Below are positions 57,137 through 64,000 of a DNA stretch of 64,000 nucleotides, piece after piece. Within the stretch, counting starts at the first letter, position 1; each line of letters starts with the position of its first letter. Under the pieces are notes generated by a model. That model was not told the DNA's origin. It was given only the letters and a program-made list of their open reading frames with translations, and ran no database searches. Location: positions 124,001 through 188,000 of the forward strand of contig NZ_AP022598.1 in NCBI RefSeq assembly GCF_010725485.1. Reading direction: 5' to 3'. The stretch is from Mycolicibacterium parafortuitum. GTDB taxonomy: Bacteria; Actinomycetota; Actinomycetes; Mycobacteriales; Mycobacteriaceae. The position numbers and the translations under genes were made by a program.

Positions 57137-58444
57137 TCAGCCGAGTTCGTGGTCGAGGCCCGCGAGGTGGCCGCGGGCCTGCGCGCGCGCCAGCGCGGTG
57201 ACACCGGCACTGTCGCGCAGCGCCTGCCAGCCGTCACGGTCGTCGCGCCCCTCGGGGAGCTCGAGCCAGCGGCGCAACAGGTCGGCCCGCCCCTGTGCGC
57301 TCTCGGCCAGCACCGCGGCGCGCAGCGTGACCGACAGCTGGGTGCGCAGTCGCGCGATCGCCGGGGACACCGACTGGGTCAGCAGCGGACCGGGATAGCG
57401 ATTCAGCGCGGTGTCGACGTCGGCGGCGTCCAGCGCGGCGAACACCTCGCCGAGGTCGCTGGTGATCGGTGTCCGCAGCCGGTACGGCCGCGACCCGAGA
57501 TGGTCGGCACCGATCACCTTGCGCAGCCGCGACATCTCGGCGCGCACGGTGACGACGTCGAGGTCCTTCTCGTCGAGCAGTACGGCGAGGTGGTCGGCGG
57601 ACAGCCCCTCGGGATGGCGGCTCAGCAGCACCAGGATGTCGGCGTGCCTGCCGGTCAGGTGGGTGGTCTGCAGATGGCCGTTGCCGTCGGTGGTGACCCA
57701 GCGGGGCCGGTCACCGCCCAGTACCACCAGGTGGGGTTTCCGGGTGGCCGGCTCGGCCCCGATCCCGGTGAGCCGCAGCAGTGCGAGGTGGTTCTCCACG
57801 GCCATGGCGGTGGCGCGGACCAGCGCGAGGGTCTGCCCGGTCGCGACGTCACTTCCGCCGGTCAGGTCGATGGCGCCCAACAGCGCACCGGTGGTCGGGT
57901 CGTGCACCGGGGCGGCGGTGCAACTCCACGGCTGGACGATGCGGGAGAAGTGTTCTGATCCGTGGATCTGCAACTCCCGGTCCACCGCCAGTGCGGTTCC
58001 CGGGGCGTTGGTGCCCGCGCCGCGTTCGCTCCAGTCGGCGCCGGGCACGAAGTTCATCGCCTCGGCCCGCCGGCATGCGGCGGGGTCTCCTTCGACCCAG
58101 AGCAGGGTGCCGTCGGCGGCGCTGACCGCGACGACGATGCCGGAGTCGACTGCGTCGTCGACGAGGAGCCTGCGGATGACCGGCAGCGCGGGGGCCAGCG
58201 GATGGGTCTGCCGCAGCCTGTCGACGGCGGCCGCGGCTCCGGCGGCGCGGGCACCGTCCAGATCGGGATCGACGCCGCCGGCCAGGCTGCGCTGCCAACT
58301 CTGTGCGACGACGGGACGAACGGCGACGGAGTCCAGATAGCCGGTGTCGACCTCGCCTGCGACGAACAACTCGTGCAGCGCGCGCAGCCGGGATGGCGAC
58401 GGCGCGCCGGGCGACCGTCCCGTCGAGCTTGTCGAAGTTGCCAC
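57137..58444 (-). CDS. GAF-domain transcriptional regulator (AcoR-like sensor, winged-helix output)
   Basis: 435 residues from GTG 58444 (GAGGGAA five bases upstream). Residues 20-220 are the AcoR/ThnR-type sensor: VAQSWQRSLAGGVDP, ERGAGTNAPGTALAV, QIHGSEHFSRIVQPWSCTAA and HDPTTGALLGAIDLTGG. There is no AAA+ domain or Fis helix as in AcoR. Instead, residues 260-340 look like an OmpR-type winged helix (ADILVLLSRHPEGLSADHLA, VTVRAEMSRLRKVIG), followed by a helical tail. This architecture regulates aldehyde dehydrogenase genes in actinobacteria, and here it lies upstream of the aldh-adh pair. Ligand unknown, probably an aldehyde or alcohol. Confidence 0.8.
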   Translation of the reverse strand: MATSTSSTGRSPGAPSPSRLRALHELFVAGEVDTGYLDSVAVRPVVAQSWQRSLAGGVDPDLDGARAAGAAAAVDRLRQTHPLAPALPVIRRLLVDDAVDSGIVVAVSAADGTLLWVEGDPAACRRAEAMNFVPGADWSERGAGTNAPGTALAVDRELQIHGSEHFSRIVQPWSCTAAPVHDPTTGALLGAIDLTGGSDVATGQTLALVRATAMAVENHLALLRLTGIGAEPATRKPHLVVLGGDRPRWVTTDGNGHLQTTHLTGRHADILVLLSRHPEGLSADHLAVLLDEKDLDVVTVRAEMSRLRKVIGADHLGSRPYRLRTPITSDLGEVFAALDAADVDTALNRYPGPLLTQSVSPAIARLRTQLSVTLRAAVLAESAQGRADLLRRWLELPEGRDDRDGWQALRDSAGVTALARAQARGHLAGLDHELG

Positions 58445-58549
58445 TGACGTTCCCTCTGTGTCCCGCACCACCCTAGCGCGTCGCGACCACTGTGCGGCCC
58501 CCGTTCGGCTCCCCTCCTCCCGGGGGCCGCACAGTGTCGGGGTGGGGCG

Positions 58550-58846
58550 TCAGGCGCCCCAGGCGTTGGCGGCTCTGCGGTCGGTCGCCGCGACATCGTC
58601 GGAACCCTCGCGCACCGCGTTGCCGAGGTTGATCAGGATGTCGTTCAACGCGGTGGCGGACTGTTCCCAGCGGGTCTGCTCGATCCGGTATGCCTCGGCG
58701 GCATCTGCCGTCCAGGTGGCCTGCAGCGGGGCGATCTGCGCGCGCAGATCCTCCAGCGCGGCGTTGAATCGTGAAGCGGTGGAATGGATCTCCTGGCGGA
58801 CCGCGTACTCGATCTCGCCGAAATCATAGGACAGGGTGTCGGTCAT
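58550..58846 (-). CDS. esxT: ESX-4 WXG100-family protein EsxT
   Basis: 98 residues. TDTLSYDFGEIEYAVRQEIH, FNAALEDLRAQIAPLQATWT, ALNDILINLGNAVREGSDDV and ending DRRAANAWGA are close to M. tuberculosis EsxT. The turn reads W-T-A rather than W-x-G, as in EsxT, where Trp is followed by two other residues. Partner of EsxU in a secreted helical heterodimer. Seven bases after esxU. Confidence 0.9.
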   Translation of the reverse strand: MTDTLSYDFGEIEYAVRQEIHSTASRFNAALEDLRAQIAPLQATWTADAAEAYRIEQTRWEQSATALNDILINLGNAVREGSDDVAATDRRAANAWGA

Positions 58847-58853
58847 CGCCGGC

Positions 58854-59183
58854 TCACAGACTCTGCGCGACCGCAGCGATGCGCTGCGAGTGGCTGTCGG
58901 TGGCCTCGCGCAGGACCCGTTCGTTGTCACGGATGGTCTGGGCGATGCGCTGCAGAGCGGAATGGAGTTTCGCCGACTCCGCGTTCCACCGCTCCATCAC
59001 CTCCCGGAAGCGCACCGCCGCGACCCCGCCCCACACCGACGGCGGCACACTGCTCATCGCGCCGATGAACTGCGCAAGCATCGCGCGGATCTCGTCGTTG
59101 CGGAGGTCGGTCTTATCGGCCACCGACACCATGAGCTCGAAATCGGTGGCCAGTGCGGGCCCGTGCGGACCTGACGGTGTCAT
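58854..59183 (-). CDS. esxU: ESX-4 WXG100-family protein EsxU
   Basis: 109 residues from ATG 59183. [40 protein letters not shown] with the WGG turn near residue 51, [13 protein letters not shown] and a C-terminal helix. Similar along its length to Rv3445c. Expected to pair with EsxT and to be exported by the ESX-4 membrane complex. It is transcribed in the direction eccC4, Rv3446c-like, esxU, esxT. Confidence 0.9.
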   Translation of the reverse strand: MTPSGPHGPALATDFELMVSVADKTDLRNDEIRAMLAQFIGAMSSVPPSVWGGVAAVRFREVMERWNAESAKLHSALQRIAQTIRDNERVLREATDSHSQRIAAVAQSL

Positions 59184-59259
59184 GGGTATCCTCTCGTCGT
59201 TTCCTGCATCTATAGAGTTGGACGCATCGCAGGCCAATACGGTTCCGTACGAGCTGAAT

Positions 59260-60381
59260 TCAGTTCACGGCATGCGCCGAGCGCACCGCGTCGACGCACT
59301 CCTGGGCGAATTGCTCACGGGCGGGTTCGTCCTGGCATCCGATCGCGATGCGTACCTCGCCGTCGGTCAGCACCGCCCAGCGTGTCACGGTGTCCGAACG
59401 TCGCTCGACGTACGTCACCGCCGATCGTCCTGCGCGTTCGCCCGCCGGGTCGAAGTCGGCGAACACGCCGTCGGGTTCGCGTTCGAGAGCCCGCCGCAGA
59501 GATGCGGCGACCTCCGGCAGTTCCACCGCGCCACCGACGGATTGCGTGATGTGCAGTGCCGGAAGCCCGTTCGGCGCGGCGACGCGCACCCGCGCCGACC
59601 CGGGACCGGTCGTCACGCGGTCGGCCGGCCAGCGGGCGGGTACACGAACGGCGACCCGCCCCTCCACGAGCAGCCGGGTGGCCTCCGACGGGGACGTGGT
59701 GTGCATCTCGGCGGCCCATCCACCGGCCACGGCCGCGGTCGTCACCGCGGCGCCGGTCAGCACCGCGGCCACCCGGGGCGATACGCGTAAACGCACCCGT
59801 GCGACGGGAACCGGTGACCGTCGGGTCAGCATCGCCACGGCGGCCGCCTCGACGAGTCGGGGGTTGCTGCGGCGCAGGACGATACCGCGGTGGCGTAGTT
59901 GCGCGACGAGGTCGGGGGACGGTTCCGCGACACCGGCGGGGATGTCGACGAGCACACAGCCCGCCGCAGGCAGGTGCTGAGCCAGATCCGGCGCGTCACG
60001 CGCCACCACGGCGGGATCGCAGGCCGGTGCCGTGATCACGGCATGGTCGGGCGCGAACTCCAGCACGGTGACGTCGTCGTCCTCGAGCAGCGACGCGCGC
60101 CGCACCACGACGGGGTCTGCGAAGACATCGCCGGCGGCGGTGGCGACGACGTCGACACGGCCGGCCGGCCACCAGGTCGGGACGACCACGACGACCGCCG
60201 ATGCGGTGCCCCCGCACGCGGTCCGCAGCACGTCACCCCACAGTTCGCGCACCGGCACGGCCTCGTCGCCGACCAGTGCGACGGGATCGTCGCCTCCGTC
60301 CAGCGCTGCGGCGACGAGCGATTCCGGGACGGGGTCCGGCCCGCGCAGGGTGTGCGGGCCGACCTCGACGATTGCTGTCAC
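59260..60381 (-). CDS. type VII secretion-associated protein (Rv3446c family)
   Basis: 373 residues from GTG 60381, which overlaps the eccC4 stop by 4 bases. The first 180 residues are a Val/Ala-rich domain ([40 protein letters not shown]) with an actin-like feel but no clear nucleotide motif. One membrane helix ([20 protein letters not shown], near 210) follows, then an exported C-terminal domain ([29 protein letters not shown]). Conserved in ESX-4 loci between eccC4 and esxU. Function unknown, presumably in assembly or secretion. Confidence 0.82.
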   Translation of the reverse strand: MTAIVEVGPHTLRGPDPVPESLVAAALDGGDDPVALVGDEAVPVRELWGDVLRTACGGTASAVVVVVPTWWPAGRVDVVATAAGDVFADPVVVRRASLLEDDDVTVLEFAPDHAVITAPACDPAVVARDAPDLAQHLPAAGCVLVDIPAGVAEPSPDLVAQLRHRGIVLRRSNPRLVEAAAVAMLTRRSPVPVARVRLRVSPRVAAVLTGAAVTTAAVAGGWAAEMHTTSPSEATRLLVEGRVAVRVPARWPADRVTTGPGSARVRVAAPNGLPALHITQSVGGAVELPEVAASLRRALEREPDGVFADFDPAGERAGRSAVTYVERRSDTVTRWAVLTDGEVRIAIGCQDEPAREQFAQECVDAVRSAHAVN

Positions 60382-63300
60382 GGCGGATCCACCCACCCGA
60401 CCTGGATCAACTCGTCCGGCCGGCCCCGCACCACGAGCGTGCCGCGTCCGGCGGGCAGCCGGACAGGCCGGACGCCGCCCAGCAGCACACCGTCCTCGGC
60501 TGTGGCGCTCATCATCAACCCCGCGCACCCCATGTCGCGCATCCGGGCCAGCACCGGGTCGAACATCGCCCGCGCCGCTCCGCCGGATCGGCGCGCGACG
60601 ATGAGGTGCAGTCCGATGTCCTTGGCGTGCGGCAGGAACTCGGCGAGTGGGTTGAGCGGGTTCCCGGTCGCGCCCGCCACCATGTCGTAGTCGTCGACCA
60701 GCACGTACAGCTCGGGGCCCGACCACCAGGACCGGTCCCGCAGCTGCCGTTGCGTCACGCGTTCGTCGGGCATTCGCGCGGCCAGGGTTTCGGTCAGCGC
60801 GGCCAGCCGCGATGTCACCGCGGCGCCCGTCACGGCGTAGCCGGTCAGGCGCGCGGATTCGACGACGCCGAGCAGGGTGCGCCGGACATCGACGATCTCC
60901 AGCCGTAGATCGTGTTGGGCGGCTTCGAGTTCGGTGCACAACAGCCGCAGCGCCGCGGTCTTGCCGCACTCGTTCTCCCCGAGGATCAGCAGATGCGGGT
61001 GCTCGTCGAGATCGAGGGTCACCGGCGCCAGGTCGCGCTCCCCCAGGCCCAGCAGCACCTCGCGGGCGCGCGCGACGGCGGCGATGGACCGCCGGTCGAT
61101 ATGGGTGGGCAGCAGTTGCACCGGTGGGGCGGTGTGCTCGCTGGTGCGTACGGTGCGCAGGTCGGGTACCGCGATCGCCATCTCGCTGCCGCCTCGGGTG
61201 AGGCCGCGGCCCGCGGGCCGGTCGGCGATCTCCCGGGCGCGCCGGCGATCCATCTCGGATTCGGACGGATCCCCGAGCCGCAGTTCGATACGTGTGCCGA
61301 TCTGGTCTTTCAGCGCCGGGCGCAGGTCGGCCCACCGCGAGGCCGCGAGCACCACGTGCACGCCGTACGCCAGTCCCTGCACGGCAAGGGCGGTGATCGC
61401 CGGTTCCAGCCCGTCGAAGTCCTGCCGTACGGTCGCCCACCCGTCGACCACCAGGAAGACCTGCGTGTCCCGAACCGCGGCTTCCGACTCTCGTTGGCGC
61501 AGCACCGCTTCGACGTGAGCGACGGTACGCCGGGCGAGGTCCGCATCACGCCGTCCCGCCACCGCGCCGACATGCGGCAGGCCTTTCAGCCGGGCCAGCT
61601 CCCCACCGCCGAAGTCCAGACAGTAGAAATGCACCGCGCCGGCGTCGTGCGTGGCCGCCAGCGCGGTGATCATCGTCAGCAGGGTCGTCGACTTGCCCGT
61701 CCGCGGTGCTCCGACGACGGCGACATTGCCCGCCGCCGCGGACAGGTCGACGAGATGCGGTGTCTGGCGCTGCTCGAACGGGCGGTCCACGACACCGATC
61801 GGCACGGTCAGCAGCCGGGCGGGTGCGGCGGCCAGCAGCTCGGCCAGGCTGGGCGCGCGGCGCAGCGGCGGCAGCCACACCCGGTGAGCCTCCATGCCGC
61901 AGCCGGCCACCTGCGCGAGCACGGTGTCGATCAGCGACGCCGTCGCCTGCGGTTGCGGTGTGGGGTCACCGCCGGTGTCGAAGCGGGTGAAGCGTCGCAC
62001 CTCGACCGCGGGCTGCTGCGCCGGGGCCGTCGGGGTGTAGCCGCCGGAGACGAACGCGGTCTGGAAGCGGGTCAGCGCACCGGATGCGGTCTTCAGGTAG
62101 CCCGCGCCCGGCTCGGACGGCAACGCGTATGCATCCGGCACCCCGAGCACCGCCCGGGATTCGGCGGCCGAGAACGTCTTGAGGCAGATGCGGTAGGACA
62201 GGTGCGTCTCCAGGCCGCGCAGCCTGCCTTCGTCGAGGCGCTGACTGGCCAGGAGCAGGTGGATGCCCAGCGACCGGCCCAGGCGGCCGATCGCGACGAA
62301 CAGGTCGGCGAAATCGGGATGGCGGCTCAGCAATTCGGAGAACTCGTCGACGATGACGAACAGCGCGGGCAGCGGCGGCAGGCCGTCGCCGCGGGTCCGG
62401 GCCCGGGCGTACTCGCCGATGTTGGCCAGATTTCCCGCCGACCGCAGGGTCTCCTGCCTGCGGTTGATCTCCCCCGACAGCGCGTCCCGCATCCTCGACA
62501 CCAGTGGCGCCTCGTCGGCGAGGTTGGTGATCACCGCCGCGACGTGCCGGGCCTTCTCCAGACCGAGAAAGGTCGCACCCCCTTTGAAGTCGACCAGCAC
62601 CAGGTTGAGAAGCTCCGGCGGATGGTCGGTGATCATCCCCAGCACGAGGGTGCGCAGGAACTCCGATTTCCCCGAACCTGTTGCACCGACACATAATCCA
62701 TGGGGACCCAGGCCGCCGGCTGCGGACTCCTTGATGTCCAGCACGACGACCGAACCGTCTTCGGCCACCCCGATGGGCGCCCGTAGCCGGTCGGATTCCG
62801 GACGTGGCGCCCAACGTCTGCGCACATCGATCGAGGTGGGGTCGTCGATGCCGGTCAGCGCACACCAGTCCCGCCGACCGCGGGGCCGCGAGGTACCGTC
62901 GCGTCGCCGGCCGGCGATCCGGCGCGCGAAGGCCAGCGCATCGGCAGGTGACATCACGTCGTAGCCAGCCGCCACCGGATTGCCGTCGAGGCTGACCCGG
63001 ACCTCACCGGTGCCGCCGGCGACGGTGATCAACGCGCCGGGACCCGGTGGCGCGGTCGCGCCGTCGGCGACCACGACGCGAAGCCGGCAGGATCCCGAAT
63101 CCCGCTGATGCGGCAGCCATTTCACCCAGTCCCAGTCCCGCCCCGGCGGCGCCGACACGCACACCAGATCGGGGTGGTGCCACGCGCTGACCTGACACAC
63201 CATCGCCGAAACCACCGACCTCGCCGTGACCGGGTCGCCGGTGACGATGACCCGGGTACCCGCGCGCAACGGGATCGTCACCGGCACGTCGAGCACGACA

Positions 63301-63851
63301 GACCGATTGCCGATCATCCGGCGCACGGCGTCGGCGCTGACCGGGTCGGCGTGATCCCCGGAGCCGAGATCCGGTGCCACCGCGGTGATCGCACACGGTT
63401 GCGCACCGATTCCGATGCGGATCACGCCGAAGGCGCCGTCGTCCTCGGCGCGTTCCCACATCCGCGCCGAACCCGCCAGCGTCCACAGCGACGCGGGGTC
63501 GGGATGGGTGCAGTGCAGACGGCGGTGTTGTTCCTCGGCGCCGCGGGCGAGCAGATCGTCGATGGTGTCCAGATACCGCAGATACTCGGCGCGTTGCGCG
63601 GTCAGTTCGCCGGCGCGGCCCGCGCCCCGACCGCCGTAGGCGAGGGTGCCGATCAGCGAAACCACCATCATCACCGGGAAGAACAGGAACATCGGATTGC
63701 GCGTCGCGGTGTCGGTCGAGGTCATGTACAGCACGGTCATCCCGGCCATCGCGGCGATCATCGCCACGGGCATCAGCCGGGCCAGCGGGTTCGTCCGGTT
63801 CGGCTCCGGCGGGTCCGGGGGTGCGTCGATGACCAACCGGCCGGTGTCCAT
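60378..63851 (-). CDS. eccC4: ESX-4 secretion ATPase EccC4
   Basis: 1157 residues from ATG 63851. Two membrane helices (MPVAMIAAMAGMTVLYM and MFLFFPVMMVVSLIGTLAYG, residues 25-75), then three FtsK/SpoIIIE-like ATPase domains. Domain 1 has Walker A GATGSGKSEFLR near 385 and VLVDFKGGATF. Domain 2 has GAPRTGKSTTLLT near 710 and CLDFGGG. Domain 3 has GENECGKTAALRLL near 955 and LVDDYDMV. It is the motor of the type VII system that recognises EsxT/EsxU. A sigma-M-like promoter ends nine bases before the ATG, so the message may be leaderless. Confidence 0.95.
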   Translation of the reverse strand: MDTGRLVIDAPPDPPEPNRTNPLARLMPVAMIAAMAGMTVLYMTSTDTATRNPMFLFFPVMMVVSLIGTLAYGGRGAGRAGELTAQRAEYLRYLDTIDDLLARGAEEQHRRLHCTHPDPASLWTLAGSARMWERAEDDGAFGVIRIGIGAQPCAITAVAPDLGSGDHADPVSADAVRRMIGNRSVVLDVPVTIPLRAGTRVIVTGDPVTARSVVSAMVCQVSAWHHPDLVCVSAPPGRDWDWVKWLPHQRDSGSCRLRVVVADGATAPPGPGALITVAGGTGEVRVSLDGNPVAAGYDVMSPADALAFARRIAGRRRDGTSRPRGRRDWCALTGIDDPTSIDVRRRWAPRPESDRLRAPIGVAEDGSVVVLDIKESAAGGLGPHGLCVGATGSGKSEFLRTLVLGMITDHPPELLNLVLVDFKGGATFLGLEKARHVAAVITNLADEAPLVSRMRDALSGEINRRQETLRSAGNLANIGEYARARTRGDGLPPLPALFVIVDEFSELLSRHPDFADLFVAIGRLGRSLGIHLLLASQRLDEGRLRGLETHLSYRICLKTFSAAESRAVLGVPDAYALPSEPGAGYLKTASGALTRFQTAFVSGGYTPTAPAQQPAVEVRRFTRFDTGGDPTPQPQATASLIDTVLAQVAGCGMEAHRVWLPPLRRAPSLAELLAAAPARLLTVPIGVVDRPFEQRQTPHLVDLSAAAGNVAVVGAPRTGKSTTLLTMITALAATHDAGAVHFYCLDFGGGELARLKGLPHVGAVAGRRDADLARRTVAHVEAVLRQRESEAAVRDTQVFLVVDGWATVRQDFDGLEPAITALAVQGLAYGVHVVLAASRWADLRPALKDQIGTRIELRLGDPSESEMDRRRAREIADRPAGRGLTRGGSEMAIAVPDLRTVRTSEHTAPPVQLLPTHIDRRSIAAVARAREVLLGLGERDLAPVTLDLDEHPHLLILGENECGKTAALRLLCTELEAAQHDLRLEIVDVRRTLLGVVESARLTGYAVTGAAVTSRLAALTETLAARMPDERVTQRQLRDRSWWSGPELYVLVDDYDMVAGATGNPLNPLAEFLPHAKDIGLHLIVARRSGGAARAMFDPVLARMRDMGCAGLMMSATAEDGVLLGGVRPVRLPAGRGTLVVRGRPDELIQVGWVDPP

Positions 63852-63860
63852 ACAGGAGTA

Positions 63861-63886
63861 GACGCACCACGTCCGCGCGGCGTTCC
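63861..63886 (-). promoter_or_regulatory. sigma-M-like ECF promoter of the ESX-4 operon
   Basis: Minus strand GGAAC (63886-63882), 17-base spacer, CGTC (63864-63861), matching the GGAAC/CGTC consensus reported for mycobacterial SigM, a known activator of esxT and esxU. The ATG of eccC4 follows nine bases later. Confidence 0.62.
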
Positions 63887-63911
63887 ATGAAAAAGCGGCG
63901 TTCCATGAAAA
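63879..63911. repeat. tandem 15-base repeat in the eccC4/eccD4 intergenic region
   Basis: GGCGTTCCATGAAAA occurs at 63879-63893 and 63897-63911, an 18-base period. The copy nearest eccC4 provides the -35 element of the sigma-M-like promoter. Confidence 0.7.
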
Positions 63912-63953
63912 GTGGTGCACAGCGCCGGCACCGACCCGAGTTACGTTGATCCG

Positions 63954-64000
63954 GTGCCGGATACGCTGCGCAGGATCGTCGTCGAAGTCGCCGCGGAGGG
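63954..64000 (+). CDS. eccD4: EccD4 start, truncated by the window edge
   Basis: GTG at 63954 opens a frame reading MPDTLRRIVVEVAAEG to the window end. The N-terminus of EccD proteins is a ubiquitin-like domain beginning with a similar beta strand (M. tuberculosis EccD4 has LRRVTVHAG). The divergent position next to eccC4 matches ESX-4 loci. Only 15 codons are visible, so the assignment rests on synteny and this short match. Confidence 0.65.
   Translation, partial: MPDTLRRIVVEVAAE

Overview
The window is high-GC actinobacterial DNA whose gene order matches a fast-growing mycobacterium (Mycolicibacterium type). The M. tuberculosis order guaA ... choD-guaB3-guaB2-DUF5319-rsdA-sigD-Rv3415c-like-whiB3-groEL1-groES-tsaD-rimI-tsaB-tsaE-alr-gadB-nnr-glmS-(Rv3438 to Rv3440c-like)-glmM-rpsI-rplM-esxT-esxU-(Rv3446c-like)-eccC4-eccD4 is retained. 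Accessory blocks are inserted at several points. No tRNA, rRNA, insertion sequence, prophage or CRISPR array was found.

Region 1 (1-13.5 kb) holds a ferritin-like protein coupled to a truncated monooxygenase and a MerR regulator. GMP synthase (guaA) and a divergent two-component pair follow, the kinase having two fused modules. Then come a secreted C39-like protein, a choD/TetR pair sharing an operator, and two IMP dehydrogenase-family genes (guaB3, guaB2). Region 2 (13.5-17 kb) is the sigma-D/anti-sigma-D module with a tetratricopeptide-like protein and whiB3. Region 3 (17-28.5 kb) is accessory. It has a thiocyanate-hydrolase operon in which the beta and alpha subunits are fused, and a type I DAHP synthase preceded by a Tyr-Trp-Phe leader peptide and attenuator-like hairpins. 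It also has two small secreted proteins and a mandelate-type cluster (large LuxR regulator, benzoylformate decarboxylase, Pro1 tautomerase, GlcD-GlcE fused flavoprotein).

Region 4 (28.5-43.2 kb) is core: groEL1/groES under a CIRCE operator, a DUF222/HNH protein, then a tightly overlapping tsaD-rimI-tsaB-tsaE-hydrolase-alr set (tRNA t6A modification, ribosomal protein acetylation, D-alanine supply), gadB, nnr, a STAS protein and glmS. Region 5 (43.2-50.6 kb) has a likely inactive alpha/beta hydrolase and a luciferase-like oxidoreductase. It continues with a TetR/acyl-CoA dehydrogenase pair, a six-helix membrane protein resembling Insig, a WXG/EspC-like pair and glmM.

Region 6 (50.6-64 kb) carries rpsI-rplM, a PGRS/collagen-like protein without a PE domain, and an alcohol/aldehyde dehydrogenase pair with a GAF regulator. 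These genes separate rplM from the ESX-4 locus (esxT, esxU, an Rv3446c-like gene, eccC4, and the start of divergent eccD4). A sigma-M-like promoter sits directly before eccC4. Several gene pairs overlap by 4 bases (GTGA or ATGA), indicating translational coupling.
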